Assembly (NCBI GenBank): GCA_001898035.1
Contig: MKRX01000008.1
Coordinates: 1-64,000, forward strand
Reading direction: 5' to 3'
Length of the DNA stretch: 64,000 bases
From: Armatimonadetes bacterium 55-13
Lineage (GTDB): Bacteria; Armatimonadota; Fimbriimonadia; Fimbriimonadales; Fimbriimonadaceae
Shown here: positions 8,048-16,464 of the stretch, piece after piece
How the letters are laid out: each line of letters begins with the position of its first letter
Numbering within the stretch: position 1 is the first letter of the stretch
Notes under the pieces: model-generated
Seen by the model: the letters and a program-made list of their open reading frames with translations, nothing else
Database searches by the model: none
Told to the model about the DNA's origin: nothing
Translations under genes and position numbers: made by a program

Positions 8048-9955
8048 ATGACAATTAGGTATGAGGATCGGCCCCCGCTCATCGGCGCGCCGGGTGATCA
8101 TAGGGAATGGGATAAGTGGCGAGAGGACCTCAAGCTGTGGCGGACAGAAGCTCTCCAAGCTCTGCAGCTAAGGCGCGAGAGTTACGAAAAGCCGGAATTT
8201 GAGTGGATGCAAAGGTGCTTTGCATTCGGCAAGGTCATGCTATTTGATCGTCAGTTCCTAGATCCTGTCAGCGGCGAGTTCAAGGCAGACGCGTGGTTGG
8301 ATCAAGTTGACCGAGAGTTTGGTGGGTTTGATGCCTTGGCCCTTTGGCAAGCATATCCTCGAATCGGAATCGATTCACGAAATCAATTCGATCACTATCG
8401 ATTGGTTCCGGGGGGCTTGGGGGCGCTCAAAAGGTTGGTGGAGAAGATCCATAAACGGGGAACAAAGGTTGTCCTGGCTTACAATCCCTGGGATGTGGGA
8501 ACTCGGAGAGAGCCCAAGTCGGACGCCGAAACGCTAGTGGACCTCGTATCGGAAGTTGGCTTTGACGGGGTCTTCCTGGACACCCTTACGGAAGGCGGTC
8601 GGGACTTGCGCTCGGCAATGGATCGAGCCCGCCCCGGAGTTGTTTTGGAGAGCGAACTCGCGCTCCCCGTGCAAGCAATTCCGGACCATCATGCTTCTTG
8701 GGCTCAATGGTTCGACGACAGCGATGTTCCCGGAATTCTTCGAAACAAGTGGATTGAGCAACGCCACATGCAGCACCTCATCCGCCGTTGGGATACCGAT
8801 CACTCTGGAGAACTTCAGACGGCATGGATGAATGGAGCCGGCGTTTTTGTGTGGCAAAACGTATTCGGGTCTTGGAACGGTTGGACCGACAGAGATAAGG
8901 CGATCCTACGTTCCATGCTGCCAATTCAGCGTCGCTATTGGCAACAGTTCACCGCCGGCGTCTGGACTCCGCTGGTGGAGACGACGGTAGAGGGCTTATT
9001 CGCATCTCGCTGGGAGCACAAGGGCACGGTGCTATGGACATTAGTCAATCGCTTGTCCAAACCAGTCGATGGTTTTATCCATGGAATCTCTAGCGACGGC
9101 ACGATTCGCTTGTTTGACTTGGTAAGGGGAGAGGAAGTCGACCATGCGCAGGTGATTGTTCCCGGAAGATGGATTGGCGCCATTCTCGCCATTCCTTCTC
9201 GCATGGTTGACAACGACTTCAAGGCCTTTCTCACCGCGCAGAAAGGCCGGTTTGATGCCAATGCGGGTTTGACGAGGATTGAGCCAATGCCTGTCCGAAA
9301 AAAAGTCACGATTGCCAAGCGACCCAGCGCTCCTGCCGGAATGAAACGGGTGGATAAGGGTGTCTACAACCTTGTTTCAAGGTTCCGAGTACGGGAATGC
9401 GATGAATATGAGAACTGTGCTTACCAGAATCAGGCTTATCCTATGATTCATCAGCACAAACTCGTCGAGCGGCCCGTAGATGTTGGAGAGTTTGCTCTCA
9501 TGGAGAGGGAAGTGTCCAACAAGGAGTTCGCCGCTTTTTTGAAGGCGACAAACTACCGACCGCGCCAGGCCGAAGGATTCTTAGCCCGCTGGAAAAATGG
9601 TTCTCCCACGCCAAGCATCGAGCAATTACCTGTCACGAACGTGGATATGAACGATGCCCGTGCTTACGCAACCTGGGCCGGTATGCGACTTCCCACCGAA
9701 GACGAATGGCAACTTGCCGTCATTCAGCATAAATTGCACACGGGGGATGTCTGGAATTGGACAGAGAGTGAGCACACCGATGGACGTACCACGTTTAGCA
9801 TCCTGAAAGGAGGTTGTGCGAATTCAATTTCTGGCTCGCAGTGGTATTTTGACTCCGGTGTCCAGAGCCCAGAGTGGTCGGCAAAATATATCCACTTTTG
9901 GCCAGCCTTGGACCGAAGCGATGCGATTGGATTCCGTTGCGCCGTGGATCTTTAG
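8048..9955 (+). CDS. Glycosidase-like TIM-barrel protein fused to a SUMF1 (FGE-like) domain
   Basis: 635 aa without a clear signal peptide. Residues about 45-330 look like a TIM-barrel glycoside-hydrolase-like region: FDALALWQAYPRIGIDSRNQF, GTKVVLAYNPWD, FDGVFLDTLTEG and GVVLESELALP sit where barrel strands end. Residues about 445-635 are a formylglycine-generating-enzyme/SUMF1 domain (MEREVSNKEFAAFL, WAGMRLPTEDEW, WNWTESE, IGFRCAVDL). The catalytic Cys pair of true FGE is absent: the site reads KGGCANSISG. The SUMF1 part is therefore more likely a binding or structural domain, or another activity, than a sulfatase maturase. The substrate is unknown. A strong bidirectional hairpin follows the stop codon. 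Confidence 0.75.
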   Translation: MTIRYEDRPPLIGAPGDHREWDKWREDLKLWRTEALQALQLRRESYEKPEFEWMQRCFAFGKVMLFDRQFLDPVSGEFKADAWLDQVDREFGGFDALALWQAYPRIGIDSRNQFDHYRLVPGGLGALKRLVEKIHKRGTKVVLAYNPWDVGTRREPKSDAETLVDLVSEVGFDGVFLDTLTEGGRDLRSAMDRARPGVVLESELALPVQAIPDHHASWAQWFDDSDVPGILRNKWIEQRHMQHLIRRWDTDHSGELQTAWMNGAGVFVWQNVFGSWNGWTDRDKAILRSMLPIQRRYWQQFTAGVWTPLVETTVEGLFASRWEHKGTVLWTLVNRLSKPVDGFIHGISSDGTIRLFDLVRGEEVDHAQVIVPGRWIGAILAIPSRMVDNDFKAFLTAQKGRFDANAGLTRIEPMPVRKKVTIAKRPSAPAGMKRVDKGVYNLVSRFRVRECDEYENCAYQNQAYPMIHQHKLVERPVDVGEFALMEREVSNKEFAAFLKATNYRPRQAEGFLARWKNGSPTPSIEQLPVTNVDMNDARAYATWAGMRLPTEDEWQLAVIQHKLHTGDVWNWTESEHTDGRTTFSILKGGCANSISGSQWYFDSGVQSPEWSAKYIHFWPALDRSDAIGFRCAVDL

Positions 9956-9977
9956 GGCGCGGGATTTTCCCGCGCCC
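9955..9977. terminator. Bidirectional terminator hairpin
   Basis: A perfect 10-bp stem (GGGCGCGGGA, 9955-9964, with TCCCGCGCCC, 9968-9977) closes a TTT loop between two convergent genes. The first stem base is the last base of the upstream stop codon TAG. There is no long T-run on either side. Confidence 0.8.
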
Positions 9978-9984
9978 CTGAAAG

Positions 9985-10998
9985 TTATTCGATGCCGATC
10001 GTTACGGGTTCATCAAGACGAACTCCAAACTCGGTCCCACGCTTGAGGTGAACGTCGGCGGGCTTCTTTTGAGCCCGATCGACTTCGCCGAGTAGGTAGC
10101 CGAGCACTCCACCTAAAAGCGCTCCTTCAAGGGGCTTCTTTGTCAATAGACCTACCAAGAGTCCGGCTCCAGCGCCGTATCCGGCAAAGACGACTCGCTG
10201 GTCTTTCTTGGTTGACTTAGCGGTGTAAATGCCTTCGTCGTTTTTCTCGACACTCTTGTCGTCAAGTCCAATCAGCGAACCCTTAATATTGGCGGTCCGC
10301 CCGTCCGGAAGGATCATTTTGTTGAACTTAAGCTCAATCATTCCAGGTTGGTCGCCAGACTTTGCCTTTACATCGACCACCTTTCCTTGGATTTTGGTGC
10401 CTTCGGGAATTCCCGCATATGTATCGTTCTGACCCTGTAGGGTAGCAGTGAAGCGATCCCCTTTTTGGGACTGATTCGAGCTTAGCTCTTGATCGAGTGC
10501 AACCGGCAGAACCGTGGTCTTATCGACCATGACGACTGCCTTCGTGCCTGTGTTCGGAGAGTGGTTGTTGTAAGTGGTGCTGCCCGTAGTGATCGCCACC
10601 ATATGATCGGCGGACATCCACTGCACGTCTGCTCCAAGCGATTCACTCAAGAAGCGCAGCGGGACCATGGTGCGACCTTGGATAACCATGGGAGGCTCAT
10701 CCATGAACATCGTCTTCCCGTCAACCAAAGCATAGCGGTCTCCGATGGTGAGTCGCACATCTTTCTGATTGCGTTGAGCGTTGATCGTCTTGGTCGCTTG
10801 GTCCCAATCGACAAAAGCTCCCATCGATTCAAAAACCCCTCTCAGGGGCACAAAGACGCGGCCGTTTCTTGTAATAGGTTCAACGCCCGAAAAGTTGATC
10901 GGGTCGCCGTCTACGGTCACCCGAATCTCCTGGGCAAACACGGAACCGCTGGCTACGGCCAAGAGTATCGCAAGTCCCGTTCGTTTAGTGGCTTTCAT
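9985..10998 (-). CDS. Secreted stalk-domain protein (copper amine oxidase N-terminal-like)
   Basis: 337 aa with a signal peptide ending VFAQ. Residues about 25-140 form a copper-amine-oxidase N-terminal-like stalk domain, with two copies of the hallmark: GRVFVPLRGVFESMGA and GRTMVPLRFLSESLGA, each followed by a W and a hydrophobic strand. The middle part (about 155-260) is a beta-rich region with GTKIQGKVVDVKAK. Near residues 275-305 a Gly-rich hydrophobic stretch (GYGAGAGLLVGLL, then GALLGGVLGYLLG) resembles a glycine zipper. It is probably envelope-bound or secreted. The SD GAAGGAGGT directly before the ATG predicts strong translation. The enzyme domain of amine oxidase is absent. Confidence 0.75.
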   Translation of the reverse strand: MKATKRTGLAILLAVASGSVFAQEIRVTVDGDPINFSGVEPITRNGRVFVPLRGVFESMGAFVDWDQATKTINAQRNQKDVRLTIGDRYALVDGKTMFMDEPPMVIQGRTMVPLRFLSESLGADVQWMSADHMVAITTGSTTYNNHSPNTGTKAVVMVDKTTVLPVALDQELSSNQSQKGDRFTATLQGQNDTYAGIPEGTKIQGKVVDVKAKSGDQPGMIELKFNKMILPDGRTANIKGSLIGLDDKSVEKNDEGIYTAKSTKKDQRVVFAGYGAGAGLLVGLLTKKPLEGALLGGVLGYLLGEVDRAQKKPADVHLKRGTEFGVRLDEPVTIGIE

Positions 10999-11154
10999 TC
11001 TGTACCTCCTTCGTTCGCTGAGTTAAAGTCACTCAGAATCGCCCGTTGGGCGGTCACAAATGATTAGACTCGTGAGTCTTGAATTTGGGTCCAAGACACA
11101 TCTCACAGGCCGTTGCGGAATTGATTTCCGTATGTTTTCAGTACCCTGTGGAGC

Positions 11155-12354
11155 CTAGCTGAGCCTAGGACCGACGGTCGCGAAGACGGAATCGAGAAGT
11201 CCAGCCAAGGCTCCGTAGAGTTTGTTCCCCTGGGCCTTCTCAATGATGACTTCATCAAAAGAAGGTGGAAGAGCTCGCTCCTTGGCCTTTTCTGTGAGCC
11301 GTTTGGCGGCTTGCTCATCGAAGTCGAGCAAGCGCCCATGAATGAAGATGGCTTCTGGATTGAACAGGTTGGTGATGGCGGCAATGCCGATCGCCAGATA
11401 ATCCAATGTTCGATCTAGGTCCTTTCGAATATCGATCTGGCCCTTTTGGCTTTGGGAAAGCGCCTCCTCAATCGTGATATCACCTTGGATTCTGGCCCGC
11501 ACCTCGTTCAGGAAGGCTGAGTCCGTCGCGACGGTTTCGAGGCATCCACGGTTGCCGCAGCCGCAAAGTTTGCCGTTGGGTTCCACGGTAACGTGTCCAA
11601 TTTCACCCGCAAAGCCTCTCCGTCCTGACATGTATCGTCCGCCACTAACGACACCCATTCCCATTCCTGCGCTCACGTCTAAGACAGCAAAATCGGAAAG
11701 ATTCTTGGCTTTCCCTAGATGTTGCTCTGCCAAGCAAAGGGCGTGTTCCTCTTGAGTACACGTTACTTGAACGTCCGTCAAGCTAGCCAAATCGGGTCCC
11801 AGCGTTTGGCCATCCAAAAAGTGAAGGTTGGGAGAAAGGGCGATCCGCCCTGAAGCTTCGTCTACCAACCCAGGGACTCCCAAACCTATTCCCAGGCATC
11901 TCCTCGTGGGATCCCGAGTGAAAGCCTGAGTATGTTCAGCAAGAGTGGCAAGCAATTCAGAATAGCTGCGCGGGGTGGGGAAGCTAACGGAATCTTCTTT
12001 GCGTGGAATGCCATCGAGTCCGGCCGGGGCGACAAAGCAACGCTCTATTTGAATAAGGACTCCGACGACCTGAGCAGAAGACGTTGCCAATCTAAAGATC
12101 CGCCCCGGTCGACCTTTGGGAGTTACGCGGGAGTCTGCCGCCTCGAGCCAACCTGTCTCCAAAAGGTCGGCGATGATGCTTGAACTTGTTGGCGGTGCTA
12201 CGCCGGTGGCGCGAGTCAATTCGGCACGTGTACTGGGGCCCCTTAACCTTAGCTCTTCAAGAAATCGGCGCATGTTGATGCGCTTAAGAGTGGCGGGGCG
12301 TGGAGTTGCCAATGACGCTAAAGCGCCCTCCGAGTTTCGATCCCGTTCTTTCAT
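11155..12354 (-). CDS. ROK-family transcriptional repressor
   Basis: 399 aa. A MarR-type winged helix lies at residues about 28-90 (STRAELTRATGVAPPTSSSIIADLL). A sugar-kinase-like ROK domain follows, with an EIGH motif (251-254) and the zinc-binding ROK signature CGCGNRGCLE (264-273). The ATP-binding glycine motifs are weakened, as in NagC/XylR-type regulators. It should sense a sugar or sugar phosphate. It is divergent from the prepilin gene at 12644, across a 290-bp AT-rich gap, so it may act on that gene or on itself. Confidence 0.85.
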   Translation of the reverse strand: MKERDRNSEGALASLATPRPATLKRINMRRFLEELRLRGPSTRAELTRATGVAPPTSSSIIADLLETGWLEAADSRVTPKGRPGRIFRLATSSAQVVGVLIQIERCFVAPAGLDGIPRKEDSVSFPTPRSYSELLATLAEHTQAFTRDPTRRCLGIGLGVPGLVDEASGRIALSPNLHFLDGQTLGPDLASLTDVQVTCTQEEHALCLAEQHLGKAKNLSDFAVLDVSAGMGMGVVSGGRYMSGRRGFAGEIGHVTVEPNGKLCGCGNRGCLETVATDSAFLNEVRARIQGDITIEEALSQSQKGQIDIRKDLDRTLDYLAIGIAAITNLFNPEAIFIHGRLLDFDEQAAKRLTEKAKERALPPSFDEVIIEKAQGNKLYGALAGLLDSVFATVGPRLS

Positions 12355-12544
12355 ATCTGTTGTCGGGAAACTCCTAGAAGCATCGTTGTTTCCTTTATCA
12401 GGAGATTCCTTCTAGCCCAGTATGTCGGATACAGACGGCAAACGAGAAGTCCCGACGACGGTTCCTGCCTGAATCGCCGTTGGATGCTGGAGAACTATCT
12501 GTAAATCATTCAATGTCAACTAATTTTAACTTTATTTATTTCAG

Positions 12545-12643
12545 ATTGCTAAATTTATTATCGATTTATTTCATATCTTTAAATTTATGATCATATAATG
12601 TTTCAGCAGAATGAACAGCACTGCATTTGACGGAGGTTTTGCG
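12545..12643 (+). promoter_or_regulatory. AT-rich promoter region and RBS of the second prepilin gene
   Basis: The gap between the divergent ROK and prepilin genes becomes very AT-rich from about 12515. It contains TATAAT at 12594-12599 and two direct TAAATTTAT repeats about 30 bp apart (from 12550 and 12580) that could be regulator sites. No good -35 hexamer is visible. A strong SD, GGAGG at 12632-12636, precedes the ATG at 12644. No gene is seen in the gap. Confidence 0.45.
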
Positions 12644-13477
12644 ATGACGCAGTCTCGTATTTGGGAGCCCAGTGCCGCTAGGCGACGCGGGGCCTTTACA
12701 CTCATTGAGCTTTTGGTTGTGATCGCCATCATAGCGATTCTCGCCGCGATCCTTTTCCCGGTCTTTGCCCAGGCCAAACGTGCCGCCAAGCAAAGCGTGA
12801 CTTTATCGAATATCAAGCAAGTTGCACTCGGCGCTCGAATGTACGCGGGCGACTATGATGACACCGGAGCGATGACGGTGCAGGCCATCATGGTGCCGGG
12901 TGGACCTTGGCTGCCACAAGATACATGGGTGGCGCACTTGCAGATGATTTATCCCTACACTAAGAATGCGGCGATCCATTGGCATGGAATGAGTCCAAAG
13001 CCATCAAAGAGCGCTTCCTTCCAAGAGCAATACACAGCGGTGAATCCGGCAGTAAGTGAAACCTGGGGAACTTGGACCCAGTTGACCACCATTGCCCCCA
13101 ACGCGGTTGGAACGAATGGTTGGAATGGAGACATCTATCCGCGGCGAGAGTCGGATTATGTAGATCCTGCCGCCTTAGTCATGTACGCTCCTATCGATAC
13201 AGGGGCGTCTGGAATGGGCGCTCTCGACTGGAACCCATATTACGAAACTTGTGTGGACGATCCCACTCAACTTTGGTTCTGGCTCTACCAGGCAAGCGTT
13301 AAGCATGCCAATAGTGTCGTGTCCGGATTTGCGGATGGTCATGCCAAGGTAAAGAAGACGGGCACTTTTCTTGTCGGTTCTAACTGCACTACAGCGAACT
13401 GGGACGCGTGGATTCGTACTCCAGACACGAATCGCTACTATGGCTTCTACCTAGACGGCATTGCGGAGACGCCTTAG
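12644..13477 (+). CDS. Prepilin-type secreted protein with H-X9-DG domain
   Basis: About 277 aa. It has a prepilin leader (ARRRGA then [19 protein letters not shown]) and [12 protein letters not shown], and a C-terminal H-X9-DG motif (HANSVVSGFADGHAK). GGAGG seven bases ahead decides for the ATG at 12644 over an in-frame ATG at 12611. The product is paralogous to that at 2786-3580 and, like it, is followed by a small lipoprotein gene. The middle region is rich in Trp and Tyr (DTWVAHLQMIYPYTK). It is probably an envelope protein processed by prepilin peptidase; the function is unknown. Confidence 0.88.
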   Translation: MTQSRIWEPSAARRRGAFTLIELLVVIAIIAILAAILFPVFAQAKRAAKQSVTLSNIKQVALGARMYAGDYDDTGAMTVQAIMVPGGPWLPQDTWVAHLQMIYPYTKNAAIHWHGMSPKPSKSASFQEQYTAVNPAVSETWGTWTQLTTIAPNAVGTNGWNGDIYPRRESDYVDPAALVMYAPIDTGASGMGALDWNPYYETCVDDPTQLWFWLYQASVKHANSVVSGFADGHAKVKKTGTFLVGSNCTTANWDAWIRTPDTNRYYGFYLDGIAETP

Positions 13478-13481
13478 TTCT

Positions 13482-13673
13482 ATGCGGAGAAACTTGTCAT
13501 TCCTCCTAGGCTTATTAGCCCTGTTCATGGTGGTCTGGAGCAGTGTTGGCTGCTCCAGTGAGCCGCCTGCCGACGCAACGAAGATAAAGGATGTTCCTTC
13601 TGGAGATCGGTCGAAGGACATGTCTGGTCGCCCCGATTTGAGCGGTGGAGGAAAGAAGAAAATGCCCGGCTAG
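13482..13673 (+). CDS. Small putative lipoprotein downstream of a prepilin-like gene
   Basis: 63 aa from the ATG at 13482, four bases after the stop of the prepilin gene. A signal sequence (MRRNLSFLLGLLALFMVVWSS) ends in a lipobox VGC-S. The mature chain is only about 40 residues, polar and Gly/Lys-rich at the end (GGGKKKMPG). It is the counterpart of the lipoprotein at 2502-2786. Transcription probably ends at the hairpin starting at 13703. Confidence 0.65.
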   Translation: MRRNLSFLLGLLALFMVVWSSVGCSSEPPADATKIKDVPSGDRSKDMSGRPDLSGGGKKKMPG

Positions 13674-13702
13674 GGCGATTGATCCTCAATCCCACCCTCA
13701 AC

Positions 13703-13738
13703 AAGCGCCGACCCAGCTGCGAATTTGGGCGGCGCTTT
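13703..13738 (+). terminator. Rho-independent terminator
   Basis: The stem AAGCGCCG...CCCA pairs with TGGG...CGGCGCTT (13703-13715 with 13725-13736), and TTTT follows. It sits 30 bp after the lipoprotein stop codon and ends the prepilin-lipoprotein operon. It also faces the end of the convergent GNAT gene. Confidence 0.8.
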
Positions 13739-13739
13739 T

Positions 13740-14267
13740 CTATGCTTCGGGTTTGCGATTCAGAAACAGAGTCATGTGTTCGACGTCGTAGTAGCGATTG
13801 CCTTCACGAAGGGCCTCGCGAAAGAGACCGTCGATCTCAAAGCCATGACCAAGATAGAGACGACGTGCTGGGACCATCTCTTTTACAACATCGAGCATGA
13901 TTTGTTCGACTCCATGCGTTGATCGAGCCCGGTTGATTAGCATGGTAAGGAGTTGTTTTCCGACACCCCGACACCGAAATTCCGGTGAAACATACATTCC
14001 CCAGATGGATGCTAAATGGTTGGACTTCTGCCTTTTCTCTCGTCGGAATCCGGCCATACCGACGAGGCATCCCTGCTCGTCGAATGCCCCGAGGATAAAA
14101 TCTTCTCCGTAGGCGATACACTTGGATCGGCGCAGTTCTGGGCTCAAAGAATCTTCTTCTTCAAGAGAACTTCCAAAGGCCTGAGGGCTTTCGAGTAGGC
14201 CTTGACGGCGTAGTTCTAAAATGGATTCGACGTCGCCTGAGTCGAGCTCTCGAACTTGCATGCGCAC
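13740..14267 (-). CDS. GNAT-family N-acetyltransferase
   Basis: About 175 aa covering the whole GNAT fold. The acetyl-CoA binding motif is in IWGMYVSPEFRCRGVGKQLL (R-x-x-G-x-G/A), and the C-terminal strand is in ARRLYLGHGFEIDG. The substrate cannot be told from sequence. The start may be GTG at 14267 or ATG at 14261. It is a single gene, convergent with the lipoprotein gene and divergent from ogt. Confidence 0.82.
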   Translation of the reverse strand: MRMQVRELDSGDVESILELRRQGLLESPQAFGSSLEEEDSLSPELRRSKCIAYGEDFILGAFDEQGCLVGMAGFRREKRQKSNHLASIWGMYVSPEFRCRGVGKQLLTMLINRARSTHGVEQIMLDVVKEMVPARRLYLGHGFEIDGLFREALREGNRYYDVEHMTLFLNRKPEA

Positions 14268-14335
14268 TATTATGCTTAAGCAAAGTCATAACGAAAGGCC
14301 TTGCGATACAGAGAATTGGAACGATTGCGACGGAA

Positions 14336-14863
14336 ATGTCAGAACTGTCTTACTGCACATTTGATACCGCCTTGGGACATTGTGGCCTCATTTGGAACGA
14401 GGCCGAAGCTGTAGTTGGCTTTGACCTGCCGCCGGTTGCAGAAGACCGTCTTGCTCGCCGGACCAATGGCCGTCAGGCGAGCCAACCTAGCCCCGAAATC
14501 CAGAGAGTCATGGACTTGGTTCGTAAGCATCTAACAGGCGACCCTCAAGACTTTCGAACGATTCGAATCGAAATGGATGGAATTGCGGACTTGGCGCGTG
14601 CCGTGTATGTCGCCATTCGAGAGATACCAGTGGGAGAAACTCGCACTTATGGCCAGATTGCGTTGCAAATTGGTCATCCTCACGCTGCGCAAGCGGTGGG
14701 TCAAGCCCTTGGCAGCAATCCCATTCCTCTCATCGTGCCTTGCCACCGCATCGTAGCCGCGGGAGGTAAACCCGGAGGCTTTTCGGCGCCTGGAGGACTT
14801 CGGACCAAAGAAATCCTCTTGGAGTTGGAAGGCGGATTGGCGCAACCATCGCTTTTTAGCTAG
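14336..14863 (+). CDS. ogt: Methylated-DNA--protein-cysteine methyltransferase
   Basis: 175 aa. It repairs O6-alkylguanine in DNA by moving the alkyl group to its own Cys. The active-site motif PCHR is at 135-138 (C136), preceded by the helix-turn-helix and arginine finger region (TRTYGQIALQIGHPHAAQAVG) and followed by GGKPGGFSAPGGLRTKEILLELEG. The length and full N-terminal domain match Ogt; there is no Ada-type regulatory part. Its end overlaps the convergent kinase gene by 4 bp. Confidence 0.92.
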   Translation: MSELSYCTFDTALGHCGLIWNEAEAVVGFDLPPVAEDRLARRTNGRQASQPSPEIQRVMDLVRKHLTGDPQDFRTIRIEMDGIADLARAVYVAIREIPVGETRTYGQIALQIGHPHAAQAVGQALGSNPIPLIVPCHRIVAAGGKPGGFSAPGGLRTKEILLELEGGLAQPSLFS

Positions 14864-15639
14864 TGTCGAAGTTCTTTTTCGAGAGATTCGAGTACCTCTA
14901 CCACGAGCGCCCACTCGCTATCCTTTGACTCTCGAATGTCGACCAGGCTCCAAGCGCAAATTCGCCACGCATCAAGTTGAAGAGCAGAAGCGAAGCTCTC
15001 AATTCGATGGAGGAATACCTCTCGCAAGTTGGGAAGGAATGGAATGACGTCAAGAGGATTTCGAAGAAAAGCAGTTGGCTCGAATGCGGGATCTCCAACT
15101 AATCCTTTTGGATCGATGACGATCCAGCGATCACCGTGTCGCAAAATGTTCTCCGGGTGAAGATCTCCATGAAGGAACCGCCTCTCTTGCGTTGAGTTGA
15201 TTAACTGCTCGGCCAACGGATCATCCAAATTGACGAAGTCCGATAGCTCCATCATGCCCTCTATTTGGTGGATGGGAAAGCCTTTGATCAGGTCACACGT
15301 TACAGCAAGACTTTCGGCATCAGTGAGTTCAGAGTCACCAAGCTTTGTTGCAGGATTCAGACGTTCCATCAAAATGATTCCAGTTGAAGGATCGCCATTG
15401 TAAACTGCGGGACCAAGCCCGCCCGCAAGCGCCTTGGAAGCCAAGAAGCCGGTGGACATTTCTTCGCCCTGAAAGGGAACCTTGAGCACACGTTCGAAGT
15501 CCGCATAGACTTGCGAACAATGTCCCCCGGCAAGCTCTTCGTGCGGATGGAAACCCCAACTTTTAATCAACTTGCTGACGTTAGGTTCCACCTGGCCATT
15601 ATGAGGGGCACTTTTGGCGTCAGCGAAATGTTTGTGCAA
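14860..15639 (-). CDS. Aminoglycoside phosphotransferase-family kinase
   Basis: 259 aa. It has a protein-kinase-like fold: the N-lobe contains HCSQVYADFERVLKVPF, with a Lys that could bind ATP. The catalytic loop HGDLHPENIL carries Asp and Asn, and IDPKGLVGDPAFE supplies the metal-binding Asp (in place of DFG). GDPAFE and the following Pro-rich loop are most like the streptomycin 6-kinase/hydroxyurea kinase branch. The physiological substrate is not known and resistance should not be assumed. TTG at 15639 is the only reasonable start. Confidence 0.75.
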   Translation of the reverse strand: MHKHFADAKSAPHNGQVEPNVSKLIKSWGFHPHEELAGGHCSQVYADFERVLKVPFQGEEMSTGFLASKALAGGLGPAVYNGDPSTGIILMERLNPATKLGDSELTDAESLAVTCDLIKGFPIHQIEGMMELSDFVNLDDPLAEQLINSTQERRFLHGDLHPENILRHGDRWIVIDPKGLVGDPAFEPTAFLRNPLDVIPFLPNLREVFLHRIESFASALQLDAWRICAWSLVDIRESKDSEWALVVEVLESLEKELRH

Positions 15640-15678
15640 AATGTGAGTGGCCGTTTTTAGGTCAGGGAGAAGTTCACC

Positions 15679-16170
15679 TTGAAGTTAAAGCCGATCTATC
15701 TCGTTGCTCTTTCAATCATTTCTTGCACTGCGGCAACTGGAGTTGCCTGTGCTCAAGGTTCCGCGAAAGCGATGCCCGATACTCGTGAGAAGTTCGAGCC
15801 GAAGCGCGATGCCTCGAAGGACATTCAGAACGCTATCAAGAAGGCAACGAAAGAGAATAAGCGGATCCTTTTGGACGTCGGAGGTGAGTGGTGCATCTGG
15901 TGCAAGAGACTGGACGAGTTTTTCGAGACGAACTCCGACGCAAGACAGTATCTGAAAGAGAAGTACGTGGTGGTGAAGGTCAACTTTAGCCAGGAAAATG
16001 AGAATAAGGAAGTCCTCTCCAAATACCCAAAAATTCCCGGCTACCCACATCTTTTTGTGTTGGACAAGGGCGGGAAGCTTTTGCATTCACAAGACACCGG
16101 GCTTCTCGAAACGGGTGACCATCACGACCACGACAAAGTAATGACTTTCCTGAAAAAATGGGCAGGATAG
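15679..16170 (+). CDS. Secreted thioredoxin-fold protein
   Basis: 163 aa with a signal peptide (LVALSIISCTAATGVACAQ). The thioredoxin active site is WCIWCKRLDEFF (C-x-x-C), followed by the hydrophobic strand YVVVKVNF and the cis-Pro region PGYPHLFVLDKGG, as in the thioredoxin_7/DUF255-like family. The C-terminal region is His-rich (GDHHDHDK). It is probably a periplasmic thiol-disulfide oxidoreductase. The start is TTG at 15679. The next gene begins 9 bp after the stop with its own strong SD. Confidence 0.82.
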   Translation: MKLKPIYLVALSIISCTAATGVACAQGSAKAMPDTREKFEPKRDASKDIQNAIKKATKENKRILLDVGGEWCIWCKRLDEFFETNSDARQYLKEKYVVVKVNFSQENENKEVLSKYPKIPGYPHLFVLDKGGKLLHSQDTGLLETGDHHDHDKVMTFLKKWAG

Positions 16171-16179
16171 GAGGAGAAA

Positions 16180-16464
16180 ATGACCTACGAGACACTATTG
16201 GCTATGGCAAAGGATGGAAGGAACAAAACCTATCAAACTGCCTCAGGCCAGGAGTTTCGAATCGATGTCTTTAACGATTGTCCATTCTTCATCCCTAGTT
16301 CTTCGGGCCTAGGAAGGAGCGACGGTCGACGGGCCGCCGAGCGGTTTGTGGAGCGGTTTAATGAGACCGGTAGTCCGCGCCCCGCAGACTATCGGGACGT
16401 TACTCGGAATGCTTCGTATTTTCTGGCGCTTATCGCAAGTACAGACGAGTGGCCGAGTGCCTGA
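16180..16464 (+). CDS. Hypothetical protein
   Basis: 94 aa. GGAGG six bases before the ATG supports the start. The sequence has an alpha/beta look (MTYETLLAMAKDGRNKTYQT, then FRIDVFNDCPFFIPSSSG and RRAAERFVERFNETG) and no recognised domain or signal peptide. It probably shares an mRNA with the thioredoxin gene upstream and overlaps the start of the GNAT pseudogene (GTGCCTGA). Confidence 0.6.
   Translation: MTYETLLAMAKDGRNKTYQTASGQEFRIDVFNDCPFFIPSSSGLGRSDGRRAAERFVERFNETGSPRPADYRDVTRNASYFLALIASTDEWPSA

Noticed and set aside
14860-15639. Calling the kinase a streptomycin-resistance gene
   Set aside because: The motifs only place it in the APH-like superfamily; environmental members act on many substrates and no resistance context is present.
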